From Pseudomonas chlororaphis (GTDB lineage Bacteria > Pseudomonadota > Gammaproteobacteria > Pseudomonadales > Pseudomonadaceae), in NCBI RefSeq assembly GCF_003731765.1, contig NZ_MOAL01000006.1:1-64000 (forward strand): a stretch of DNA of 64,000 bases, written 5' to 3'. Shown here piece by piece: positions 8,652-16,831 of this stretch. Position numbers and translations under genes: made by a program. The notes under the pieces were generated by a model that had not been told where the DNA came from, did no database searches, and saw only the letters and a list, made by a program, of their open reading frames with translations. The first letter of the stretch is position 1. Each line of letters opens with the position of its first letter.

Positions 8652-9952
8652 TCATTCTAGGGGCGGGCCCGGCCGGCGCCGCTGTGGCCCTGGGCCTGCG
8701 CCGCCTCGATTACCCGGTGACCCTGATCAGTGACTGGCGGCGCTTTCCGGCTTTGGAGGGCGTCTCCGTGCGGGTCCTCGAAGCTTTGCGCGGTGCGGGC
8801 TTGGAGCAGGCCTTGGGCGATGCTTTGCAGGCCTCGCAGCGGCAGGTGGCGTGGAACGGCGAGACCCATGCGCAGAACATCGAATACCTGCTGGACCGCC
8901 CGACCTTCGACCGAGCCCTGCGCGAGGCCCTGGTCCTGGCCGGGGTGCGGCTGATCGCTGGCCGGGTAGTGGCCGTGGACGCCAGCGGAGGAGGGCATCG
9001 GGTGCGGGTAGAAGGCCAGGACGAGGTGCGGGGCGCATTTCTGGTGGACGCCCGTGGGCGCCAGGCCCCGGCCTTGGGCAGGAGTGCCGGGGAGGGCCTG
9101 CGTGGGCCGGAAACCGTCAGCCTGCTCAATCGTTGGCAGGGCCCCACTGGCAGTGCGGCGAGTGCGGTGCACAGCCTGCGCGACGGTTGGGCCTGGATGG
9201 CGCGGCGGCAGGACGGTCAGTGTTATTGGCAGCTCACGGTGGACGTGGCCAGCGCCACACTCCCGGGCAAGGCGCAGTTGCTTGAGTACTGTCGCCAGCG
9301 CCGTCGTGACTGCGCCATGGCCCAGGATTTTTTTGCCGGCGGCGACGAGCACGAGTTGCACCTGCATGCCCGCAGCAGCACAGCGATTCTCAGTCCTCAG
9401 GTGTGCGGCGATCACTGGTTGCGAGTCGGCGATGCGGCGATGGCGGTGGACCCGTTGTCGGGCAATGGCATGTTCCAGTCCCTGTCTTCGGCCCTGCAAG
9501 CGCCGGCGGTGATCAACACCTTGCTGCAAAGGCCGGAACGGGCGGCCCTGGCGCGACGTTTTCATGAGGCCCGGGTGCGGCAGCTGTTTTTGCGTTTTGC
9601 CCGCATCGGCCGGGATTTTTACGCCGACGAGCAACGGTGGTCAGAGCAGCCGTTTTGGCAGGCTCGGCGACAATGGCCGGACCAGGAGCTGGCGCATGCT
9701 GCGGTGGATTTCGCGTCCTTGCGCATCGAGCGTGCCCCGGTGTTGCGTGATGGCCTGGTGGACGAAGCCGAGGTGGTGATCACCCCGGACCAACCCTTGG
9801 GTGTCTGGCACGTGCAGGGCGTTGAGCTGGCGCCCCTGTTGCGTCGGCTGCAGCAACAATCACCCGCCCAAGCCCTGGCCGGCCTGAATCCGGAACAAGA
9901 CCGCGCTGTACGCGGCTGGCTGCTAGGCCAAGGCTACCGCCCCCCTGGGTAG
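8639..9952 (+). CDS. qhpG: QhpG-type FAD-dependent monooxygenase
   Basis: A 437-residue flavoprotein of the aromatic hydroxylase/tryptophan-halogenase-like fold. The N-terminal dinucleotide-binding motif GAGPAGAAVALGL and the second FAD motif GDAAMAVDPLSGNG are present. In Paracoccus QhpG hydroxylates the gamma-subunit tryptophan that becomes cysteine tryptophylquinone, so it completes cofactor formation. The ATG at 8639 overlaps the end of qhpE by 13 bases. Its TAG stop (9950-9952) lies inside the first REP element of a tandem array, so the repeat array abuts the gene directly. Function is assigned from family plus operon order. Confidence 0.87.
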   Translation: MQTVIILGAGPAGAAVALGLRRLDYPVTLISDWRRFPALEGVSVRVLEALRGAGLEQALGDALQASQRQVAWNGETHAQNIEYLLDRPTFDRALREALVLAGVRLIAGRVVAVDASGGGHRVRVEGQDEVRGAFLVDARGRQAPALGRSAGEGLRGPETVSLLNRWQGPTGSAASAVHSLRDGWAWMARRQDGQCYWQLTVDVASATLPGKAQLLEYCRQRRRDCAMAQDFFAGGDEHELHLHARSSTAILSPQVCGDHWLRVGDAAMAVDPLSGNGMFQSLSSALQAPAVINTLLQRPERAALARRFHEARVRQLFLRFARIGRDFYADEQRWSEQPFWQARRQWPDQELAHAAVDFASLRIERAPVLRDGLVDEAEVVITPDQPLGVWHVQGVELAPLLRRLQQQSPAQALAGLNPEQDRAVRGWLLGQGYRPPG

Positions 9953-10290
9953 GAGCTGGCTTGCCAGCGATAACGCCCCAAGGCCAACGCCAGGCCCAAG
10001 GCCGCCTCGCCGGCGAGCCGGCTCCTACAAAATCCGGGAAGACCGGGCCGCAACGTCACCCCACCCCACGCGGGGTAGGAGCTGGCTTGCCAGCGATAGC
10101 GCCCCCAAGGCCAACGCAAGACTCAAGGCCGCCTCGCCGGCAAGCCGGCTCCTACAAGATCCGGGAAGACCGGGCCGCAACGTCACCCTATCTCACCCTT
10201 TGTAGGAGCTGGCTTGCCAGCGATAGCGCCCCCAAGGCCAACGCCAGGCCCAAGGCTGCCTCGCCGACAAGCCGAGGTTCAACTATCCCC
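9949..10290. repeat. Tandem REP/BIME array, about 2.6 copies of a 126-bp unit
   Basis: Three copies begin with GTAGGAGCTGGCTTGCCAGC at 9949, 10075 and 10202, a period of 126-127 bp. Each unit holds a forward REP and, about 60 bp later, an inverted partner (GCCGGCTCCTACAA), then a spacer containing CGGGAAGACCGGGCCGCAACG. Copies 1 and 2 are nearly identical; copy 3 breaks down after about 70 bp. The pair of opposed REPs per unit is the Pseudomonas BIME layout. The array fills most of the 359-bp gap between qhpG and the convergent amidohydrolase gene, where it may help end transcription or bind gyrase. Confidence 0.9.
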
Positions 10291-10311
10291 CCGACTTGCA
10301 ACGGCCAGCGG

Positions 10312-12213
10312 TCAGTCACCGGTATTGAGGTACACCCGGTGGCCGCCTTTCCAGGTTTCGCAGACCTTGATGTCCCTGATGGCAGTGGCCGGGACTTTTT
10401 CGTCCAGCGGGTCCTGCTCGAGGATCACAAAATCGGCGAAGTTCTGATCCTGCAACGACCCGGTCCAACGCTCGGCATGGCACTGCCAGGCCGCGTCGTA
10501 GGTGATGGCCTTCAAGGCCTGTTTGCGGGTCAGGCACTCGCCTTCGTTGAGGATCGGTTGCAGCCGAGGGTCCTGGACAAACTGCTGGCTGGCATCACGG
10601 ATGCCTTCCATCTTGCGGGTTACCGCCTGTTCCATCGAGCGCAGGGGCCCCAGTGGCGTCACCGTGCAGTCGCTGTGCAGGGTGATCTTCAGTTGTTGTT
10701 CCAGGGCCGACTGGCACAGGTCGAGCATCGTTTCGGCGCGCTTTTCGAAAATCGCCTGCTTGAAGGCGTAGCCCCAGTACCCGACATGACCAATCAGGAA
10801 GCTCGGCGACACGCCCAGGCGCTGCATGGTTGCAAGGGTTGACGGGCTCAGCAGCGAGCAGTGCTCGATGCGATGGCGTTTTTCCAGGCCGCTCTGGCCC
10901 TGCAAGGCTTCCTCATAGGCTTGCAGGGTGAACTCGATGGCCCGGTCGCCGTTGGCGTGGATCATCAATGGCCAGCCGGTGTCGAGGGCACTGCGCACCA
11001 CGTTCTGGTAAGCCTTGGGTGTTTCCAGCGGGGTAGTGTCCTCGTCGCAGAAATTGAAGTTGCCCACCGGGCGCTTGGTCTGGCAGCAGTAGTCCGTGGA
11101 CTGGTAGCCCGTCAGGCCTTGGTTGGAGCCGTCCGACACCAGCTTGACCGAGCCTTGATAGATCCGTTTGGCTTCTTCCCGACTGGCGGGGTGGTAGGGC
11201 GGCAGCTGTTGAATGCTCTCGGCCGTGCCTGTGCACGCGGCGGCGTAACCGATGCGCAGCCTTCTCGGATGGGTCAGGAAGTAGATGTCCAATACCAGCT
11301 TCGCCACGGGCTCCATCATCGCGTCATACAGCAACGTAATGCCGCGTCGGGCCGCCGTGTCGAAGTAGTGGTCGATGCGCTTGAAGATGTTCAGCATTTC
11401 CAGTTGCTGCTTGAGGGGAATGGATTTGATCGCGACGGCGACGTCCCCTTCCTGCAGGACGCCGTCCTTGGCGCGGATGCCGGTTTTTTCAAATACCGCA
11501 TCGCTTGCCGCGGTGTTCAGGTAGGCGGTGTGCATAGACGCGCTGATCAGCAGCATCGGGTGCTGCTTGTCGATGGTGTCCAGGTTGCCGATGTCGTCGC
11601 CGGGGCCGCAGTGCAGGGTAATCAGTTTGTTCAGGCCTCCGGGGACCACCTCAAAGGGCATCAGCGCCGGGTCGACCATGTGCCCAAGGATCCAGCTCGA
11701 GCTGTCCTGGGGCAGGTTGCTCTGGATGGTGTGGGTCAGCCAGTCCCAGTTGTAAGTGGGGCGCAGCCGTTGGTTCTTGTGCTCGTCCGGGTTGTCGGTA
11801 TCAATCGCGCCCAGGTTCAGCCAGCCGTCCATGGCGCAGCTTTGCACGATGTGGGCGTGGGGTTCGATCAGGCCGGGTAACAGGGTTTTGCCGTTCAACG
11901 GCTGCTTGTCGTAGTCAATGCCCAGGGCTTGCATGCGCGCTTCGACGCTGGCCAGGGTGCCAGAGGCGATTACGTCGCCGGCATGGATGCCCAGGGCTTC
12001 GACCCGTTCATCCATGTTGCCGTCGCGCAGGGGGTAGATGGTGCCGGCGTAAAACACGATGGACTCGCCGCTCGGCTCCTGTCCTAGGTCTTGCGCGCGG
12101 TGTGTCGGGTGGGGAGTGTGGCTGGCGGGGTTGAGGCTGTCCTTCAAGGCGTCCCAGACGGGGTTGTGGCAACCGCACTGGACGTAATCGTGATCATTTC
12201 CTTTTGATCCCAT
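10312..12213 (-). CDS. YtcJ-type amidohydrolase (N-substituted formamide deformylase family)
   Basis: A 633-residue metal-dependent amidohydrolase. The barrel motif GLIEPHAHI carries H119 and H121, and later metal or substrate residues lie in HANGDRA, RIEHCS and LHSDCTVTP. The YtcJ/amidohydrolase-3 family includes the N-substituted formamide deformylase NfdA, which releases an amine and formate, though it is broad and other members have unknown substrates. The ATG at 12213 has a clear TGAGGAAAG ribosome site; reading further upstream adds poor sequence. It follows the aldehyde dehydrogenase on the same strand (212-bp gap), so both may come from the RpoN promoter at 13954. Position in an amine-catabolic regulon makes an amine-releasing amide hydrolase plausible. 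It is longer at the N-terminus (about 70 residues) than simple YtcJ proteins. Confidence 0.75.
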   Translation of the reverse strand: MGSKGNDHDYVQCGCHNPVWDALKDSLNPASHTPHPTHRAQDLGQEPSGESIVFYAGTIYPLRDGNMDERVEALGIHAGDVIASGTLASVEARMQALGIDYDKQPLNGKTLLPGLIEPHAHIVQSCAMDGWLNLGAIDTDNPDEHKNQRLRPTYNWDWLTHTIQSNLPQDSSSWILGHMVDPALMPFEVVPGGLNKLITLHCGPGDDIGNLDTIDKQHPMLLISASMHTAYLNTAASDAVFEKTGIRAKDGVLQEGDVAVAIKSIPLKQQLEMLNIFKRIDHYFDTAARRGITLLYDAMMEPVAKLVLDIYFLTHPRRLRIGYAAACTGTAESIQQLPPYHPASREEAKRIYQGSVKLVSDGSNQGLTGYQSTDYCCQTKRPVGNFNFCDEDTTPLETPKAYQNVVRSALDTGWPLMIHANGDRAIEFTLQAYEEALQGQSGLEKRHRIEHCSLLSPSTLATMQRLGVSPSFLIGHVGYWGYAFKQAIFEKRAETMLDLCQSALEQQLKITLHSDCTVTPLGPLRSMEQAVTRKMEGIRDASQQFVQDPRLQPILNEGECLTRKQALKAITYDAAWQCHAERWTGSLQDQNFADFVILEQDPLDEKVPATAIRDIKVCETWKGGHRVYLNTGD

Positions 12214-12425
12214 GATGCTTTCCTCAGGTTTTCGGTGGTTTGAGGCCTTGTGGGTTGATGAGCCTGGTCCTGATGCCAGGTGGCGAAACGGCTCGCGCTC
12301 AGCGTAGCAGCGGTTTTCGCCGTGAGCGGGGCAATTGCCGGAGGGCGCGCGCGGAGCCAGGTGCGCCGGATCACGGGGCGGCGCACTTGGCAGGGCGGAT
12401 GGTCGCTGTAGCGAGTTGCAGGGGG

Positions 12426-13916
12426 TCAGAGTTTGATCAGCACCGATTTCAGCTCGGTGTAATGCTCGATCGCCGCGTAGCCCATTTCCCGGCCGACGCC
12501 CGACATCTTGTAGCCGCCAAAGGGCAGGGCCGGGTCCAGGGCGCTGTGGCAGTTGACCCATACCGAACCGGATTTGATCTTCGGAATCATCCGGTGCACG
12601 GCGGCCAGGTCATTGGACCAGATGCTCGCTCCCAAACCGTAGGGGCTGTCGTTGGCCATGCGCAGGGCGTCGGCTTCGTCGTCAAAGGGGATTGCCACCA
12701 GCACCGGGCCGAAGATTTCTTCCTGGACCAGGGAGTGCTTCTGGTCGACGTCGACAATCACCGTGGGTTTGACGAAGTAGCCCGGGCCGAATTGCTCGCC
12801 GCCGCAGGCCAGGGTGGCGCCGCTTTCGCGGCCCATTTCAATGTAGCGGTAGACCCGTTCCTGCTGCCGCGCGGAAATCAGCGGGCCCATGTCCACGCTG
12901 CTGTCCAGGCCGTTGCCGAGTTTCATGGCATTGGCGATGTCGGCGATGTCGCCCACTACCCGGTCGAAATGTTTGCGCTGCACGTACAGGCGCGAGCCGG
13001 CGCAGCACACTTGACCCTGGTTGAAGAAAATCGCACTGGCGGCCCCCGCCGCAGCGCTGTCGAGGTCGGCGTCGGTCATGACGATGGTCGGTGATTTGCC
13101 CCCCAGTTCCAGGGTTACCCGGGTCATGGAGTCCATGGCGATCTTGCCGATTTCCTTGCCCACCGCCGTGGAGCCGGTGAAGGTCAGCTTGTCCACCAGG
13201 GGGTTATGGGTCAGGGCGCTACCGGCGGTGATACCGGTGCCGGTCACCACGTTGAACACGCCTTCGGGGTAGCCGGCTTCCTGCACCAGTTCGGCCAGTT
13301 TCAACGCACTCAGCGGGGTCTCGTCGGCGGGCTTGAGCACCACCGTGCAGCCGGTGGCCAGGGCCGGGCCGAGCTTCCAGCAGGCCAGCAGCAGGGGGAA
13401 GTTCCAGGCGACGATGGCGCCCACCACGCCCACCGCCTCGCGGCGGATAAAGCTGTGGAACTGGTCGTTGGGCATCAGCGGCAGGGACACGTCGACGCTG
13501 GCCCCTTCGATCTTGGTCGCCCAGCCGGCCATGTAGCGCAGGAAGTCGATGGACAACTGCACATCCATGACCTGAGCCACGGCGGCGCTCTTGCCGTTGT
13601 TCAGGCATTCCAACTGAGCCAGCAGCTCGGCGTCGCGCTGCATTAGGTCGGCGAGTTTCCACAGCAGGTTCTGCCGTTCCCGGGGCCGGGTGCGGCTCCA
13701 GGCGGAATCGTCGAAGGCCCGGCGCGCCGCCAGTACCGCGCGGTCGACATCATCCACCGTGGCCCGGGGCACCAGGCACAGCTGTTCGCCGGTGGCGGGG
13801 TTGCGCAGGGGCATGGTCTGGCCGTCGGCGGCCTCGACCCATTCGGCGCCGATCAGCATGCGCGGGGCGCGTTGGATAAATGCCGTGGTGGCGGGAAGCA
13901 GGGATGCGATGGCCAT
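12426..13916 (-). CDS. Phenylacetaldehyde-dehydrogenase-like NAD-dependent aldehyde dehydrogenase
   Basis: A 496-residue aldehyde dehydrogenase that would oxidise the aldehyde made by the amine dehydrogenase to a carboxylate. The catalytic C304 lies in FFNQGQVCCAG and the general-base Glu in ELGGKSP. Length and sequence style fit the FeaB/StyD/PeaE group (phenylacetaldehyde dehydrogenases) of Pseudomonas, but aldehyde specificity cannot be read from motifs. The ATG at 13916 has an AAGAGG site. A sigma-54 promoter lies 38 bp upstream and a palindrome shared with the qhpA promoter region lies a further 77 bp up. The amidohydrolase gene follows on the same strand. The efflux operon is divergent. 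Confidence 0.88.
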   Translation of the reverse strand: MAIASLLPATTAFIQRAPRMLIGAEWVEAADGQTMPLRNPATGEQLCLVPRATVDDVDRAVLAARRAFDDSAWSRTRPRERQNLLWKLADLMQRDAELLAQLECLNNGKSAAVAQVMDVQLSIDFLRYMAGWATKIEGASVDVSLPLMPNDQFHSFIRREAVGVVGAIVAWNFPLLLACWKLGPALATGCTVVLKPADETPLSALKLAELVQEAGYPEGVFNVVTGTGITAGSALTHNPLVDKLTFTGSTAVGKEIGKIAMDSMTRVTLELGGKSPTIVMTDADLDSAAAGAASAIFFNQGQVCCAGSRLYVQRKHFDRVVGDIADIANAMKLGNGLDSSVDMGPLISARQQERVYRYIEMGRESGATLACGGEQFGPGYFVKPTVIVDVDQKHSLVQEEIFGPVLVAIPFDDEADALRMANDSPYGLGASIWSNDLAAVHRMIPKIKSGSVWVNCHSALDPALPFGGYKMSGVGREMGYAAIEHYTELKSVLIKL

Positions 13917-13953
13917 GACTGGACCTCTTGTTGTGCGTGAGGCCTGGGCTTTC

Positions 13954-13968
13954 GCAATGGCTGTGCCA
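13954..13968 (-). promoter_or_regulatory. Sigma-54 promoter of the aldehyde dehydrogenase gene
   Basis: Read on the minus strand the sequence is TGGCACAGCCATTGC: a perfect TGGCAC at -24 and TTGC at -12, with GG and GC exactly 10 bases apart. The start codon is 38 bp downstream. This is the best RpoN match in the window and supports activation by the AcoR-type regulator. Confidence 0.75.
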
Positions 13969-14044
13969 ATCCTCGACGTACGCCCCAGAGTGCCGGTTTG
14001 CACGGTGTGGCTGGCCCGGCAGCGAGACGGGCGTGAGCGCACAG

Positions 14045-14059
14045 GTCGCAAACTGCGAC
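14045..14059. promoter_or_regulatory. Candidate upstream activating sequence for the AcoR-type regulator
   Basis: GTCGCA-AAC-TGCGAC is a perfect 6-bp inverted repeat with a 3-bp centre, 77 bp upstream of the RpoN promoter of the aldehyde dehydrogenase gene. The same architecture, GTCTCA-CAC-TGAGAC, occurs upstream of qhpA at 26876-26890. A further half-site TGAGAC lies at 14065-14070. The shared pattern GTCKCA-N3-TGMGAC is inferred to be the regulator's binding site. Confidence 0.6.
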
Positions 14060-14249
14060 AGGCTTGAGACGGATTCTCAGGTTGGATGGCGTCAGGGGGC
14101 GACCCAAGGGGCAATGCAGTGGGGGATTCGGTGCGCAGGTTGGGGGGCGCTGCAAATGTCCATTTCGCGCTAATCAATAGGGAGTTCACGGGAGACGGTC
14201 GGTCAGGGCGCTGCCTAGAGTGGGCGCGTCGAAAAGGAGAGTCGCTGTC

Positions 14250-15728
14250 ATGCCAATTCACCGTGGGCCCGTCCTGGCCTTGTTCACCTTGCTGGCCGGT
14301 TGTGCCTGGGGGCCTGGCCGGCCGCCGAGCAGCAGCCTGGCCTTGCCGTCCGTTATGCCCGTGAGTCAGAGCCCCGGTTGGGCAGGCCCGTGGTGGACCT
14401 TGTACCGCGACCCGGCATTGAACGCCGCGGTGCAAGAAGCCTTGACCCACAACCGTGACCTGCGGGTGGCCGCGGCCAACCTGCTGGAAGTCCGGGCGGT
14501 CCTGCGCGAGACGGACACCCAGCGGCAACCGAGCACGGCATTGCGGGCCAACGCCGGTTATGGCCGCACCGAGGATGATCAGTGGGAAGCGGCGCAGGAC
14601 CAGAGCCAGCACATCCGCACCGGCACCCGCTACGGCGTCGGCCTGGAGGTGCAGTGGGAGGTGGACCTGTTCGGGCGCCTGCAAGGGTTGGTCGCTGCCT
14701 CGACCGCCGACGCCGAGTCGGCCCGGGCCGCCGAGGACGGTGTGCGCGTGCTGGTGGCTGCGCAGACCACTCGCGCCTGGTTGCAGGCGTGCAGTGACGG
14801 GCAGCGCCTGGCCGTGGCCCAAGAGTCCCTGGCGCTGGCGCAACGCAGCCAGGCGCTGACCGTCGATTTGCGCGCCGCCGGTGCCGCCGTGGCCCTTGAT
14901 GTGGCGCGTGCCCAGGGCCTGGTGGAGGAGGTGGCGGCCAGCCTGCCGGGGCTGGAGGCTCGGCGCCAGCGTGGGCTGGCCGAGCTGGCGGTGTGGATGG
15001 GCCGCCTGCCCGCCGAGGTGCCGACTGAGGCTCGGGCCTGCACCGCAGCGCCTGAAATGCTGGCGCCGCTGCCCCAAGCCGACGGGCTGGCGATGCTGCG
15101 GCGACGCCCCGATGTGCGTCAGGCCGAGCGTCAGTTGGCGGCCGCCACGGCGCGGATCGGCGTGGCCAGGGCCGAGCTGTACCCGCGCATTGCCCTGGGC
15201 GCTGGTGTTTCCAGCTCCGCCCACCATCCCGATGGCTTGGATGCCGGTGGCGCCAGCGTCTGGCAACTGGGGCCGCTGCTGTCCTGGAGTTTTCCCAATA
15301 TCAGCGCCGCCCGCGCCCGCATCGCCCAGGCCAGTGCCCGGGAAAGTGCGGCCCTGGCGCGTTTTGACCAGCGCATTTTGCTGGCCCTGAAAGAACAACA
15401 GCAGGCCCTGGGTGATTACCAGGGCGCCCTGCAACGCCAACAGGCCCTGCACCAGGCGGCCAGGCATTACGCCGAAGCCCGGCGTCTCGCCGCGTTGGCC
15501 CGTGCGGCCGGGGCCACCAGTGCCCTGGACGAGCTGGATGCCCTGCGCCGTGACGTGGAGGCCCGCAGCCAGTCGGCCGCGGCCGATGCCCGCGTGATCG
15601 ACGCCCAGGTGCTGCTGTTCAAGGCCATGGGCGGCGGTTGGCGGGATGCGCCGGCCATCGCCTTGCCCGACGCCACCGGGGCCGCCCCTCAATCTTCCGT
15701 CCGACCTGCCCGTGAGCCTATGCAATGA
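14250..15728 (+). CDS. RND-type outer membrane efflux lipoprotein (NodT/OprM family)
   Basis: A 492-residue TolC-like outer membrane channel. The first 18 residues form a lipoprotein signal ending in the lipobox LLAGC18, and the rest shows the duplicated coiled-coil outer membrane efflux domain. The ATG at 14250 follows AGGAG with 10-base spacing; an in-frame codon at 14220 would hide the signal peptide. It is the first gene of an operon with an EmrA-type adaptor (4-base overlap) and an EmrB-type pump, so it gives the tripartite system its outer membrane exit. The 333-bp divergent region to the aldehyde dehydrogenase is shared, so induction together with amine catabolism is possible. Confidence 0.88.
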   Translation: MPIHRGPVLALFTLLAGCAWGPGRPPSSSLALPSVMPVSQSPGWAGPWWTLYRDPALNAAVQEALTHNRDLRVAAANLLEVRAVLRETDTQRQPSTALRANAGYGRTEDDQWEAAQDQSQHIRTGTRYGVGLEVQWEVDLFGRLQGLVAASTADAESARAAEDGVRVLVAAQTTRAWLQACSDGQRLAVAQESLALAQRSQALTVDLRAAGAAVALDVARAQGLVEEVAASLPGLEARRQRGLAELAVWMGRLPAEVPTEARACTAAPEMLAPLPQADGLAMLRRRPDVRQAERQLAAATARIGVARAELYPRIALGAGVSSSAHHPDGLDAGGASVWQLGPLLSWSFPNISAARARIAQASARESAALARFDQRILLALKEQQQALGDYQGALQRQQALHQAARHYAEARRLAALARAAGATSALDELDALRRDVEARSQSAAADARVIDAQVLLFKAMGGGWRDAPAIALPDATGAAPQSSVRPAREPMQ

Positions 15729-16831
15729 CCGATCAAGCCGCCCCTTCGATGGCCCGCCCCATGACCCGACGTCGCTTCCTCAACTATGTTGGCGCGGCGC
15801 TTTTACTGCTGCTGGCATTGGCCTGGGGCCTTCACTGGTGGTTCAACGGACGCTTTCTGGTGGCCACCGATAATGCCTATTTGAGGGCCGACATCGTCAC
15901 CGTTGCCCCGCGTGTGGCCGGTTACTTGGCGACGGTGGAGGTGCAGGATAATCAGCCGCTCAAAGCCGGTGCCGTACTGGCGCGGATCGATGACAGCGAC
16001 TATCAGGCTCGGTTGCAGCAGGCCGAAGCCGCGCTGCAAGAAGCCCAGGCCGCTACCCGTGCCCAGCAGGCCCGTATCGCCAACCTCGCCGCGCGCCAGC
16101 AACAACAGCAAAGCCTGATTGCCCAGGCTCAGGCCGGGGTTGGCGCGGCCGAGGCCGAATCGCGACGGGCCGAGCAGCAGATCCATCGGCAACGCCAATT
16201 GGCTCGTCAAGACGTCAGCAGTGCCCAGCAACTGGAGCAGGCCGAGGCTCAGTCCCGGCAAGCGGCGGCCGCCCTGGCCGCTGCCCGGGCTGGCTGGACG
16301 GCGCGGCGCCAGGACGTGGCGATCCTGGCCACCGAGCAACAACAGGCCCAGGCCCGATGCGACGAGGTTGAGGCCTCCGTGGCCCGGGCACGCGCCCAGT
16401 TGGAACTGGCCCGCATCGATCTGGCGCGGACCCAGATCCGCAGCCCGGTGGACGGCATCGCCGGGCAGCGCAGCCTGCGTGTGGGCCAGTACGTGGACGT
16501 CGGCACGCCGCTGTTGGCGGTGGTGCCAGAGGAGGCCTATGTGGTGGCCAACTTCAAGGAAACCCAGGTCCACCGCCTGCGCCCCGGGCAACCGGCGTAC
16601 ATCGAGGTGGACGCCCTGGACGGCCAGGTCCTCAACGGCACCCTGGACAGCTTTGCCCCGGCCTCCGGCGCGCAATTCGCCCTGCTGCCACCGGACAACG
16701 CCACCGGCAATTTCACCAAGATCGTCCAGCGCCTGCCGGTGCGCATCCGCCTGGACCCGGGGCAGCCGCGCCGCGCTGAGTTGCGCCCGGGCATGTCGGT
16801 GGTGGTCACCGTGGACACCCGTCATGAGTAG
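15725..16831 (+). CDS. EmrA/HlyD-type membrane fusion protein
   Basis: A 368-residue periplasmic adaptor linking an inner-membrane pump to the outer membrane channel. One membrane anchor (about residues 19-38) is followed by a biotinyl-lipoyl-like half-domain (TVAPRVAGYLATVEVQDNQ), a long alanine- and glutamine-rich coiled coil (about 85-215) and the second lipoyl half (IRSPVDGIAGQRSLRVGQYV). The start overlaps the channel gene by 4 bases (ATGA) and the end overlaps the pump gene by 8 bases. These features match EmrA-type partners of 14-helix MFS pumps rather than RND adaptors. Confidence 0.9.
   Translation: MTDQAAPSMARPMTRRRFLNYVGAALLLLLALAWGLHWWFNGRFLVATDNAYLRADIVTVAPRVAGYLATVEVQDNQPLKAGAVLARIDDSDYQARLQQAEAALQEAQAATRAQQARIANLAARQQQQQSLIAQAQAGVGAAEAESRRAEQQIHRQRQLARQDVSSAQQLEQAEAQSRQAAAALAAARAGWTARRQDVAILATEQQQAQARCDEVEASVARARAQLELARIDLARTQIRSPVDGIAGQRSLRVGQYVDVGTPLLAVVPEEAYVVANFKETQVHRLRPGQPAYIEVDALDGQVLNGTLDSFAPASGAQFALLPPDNATGNFTKIVQRLPVRIRLDPGQPRRAELRPGMSVVVTVDTRHE

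Noticed and set aside
9961..10842. Open frame through the REP array
   Set aside because: Its N-terminal part is translated repeat DNA and the rest is antisense to the amidohydrolase gene.
13917..15725. Apparent 5' extension joining the aldehyde dehydrogenase frame to sequence opposite the efflux channel gene
   Set aside because: The real start at 13916 has a ribosome site, an RpoN promoter and the normal family length; the extension overlaps a well-supported lipoprotein gene on the other strand.
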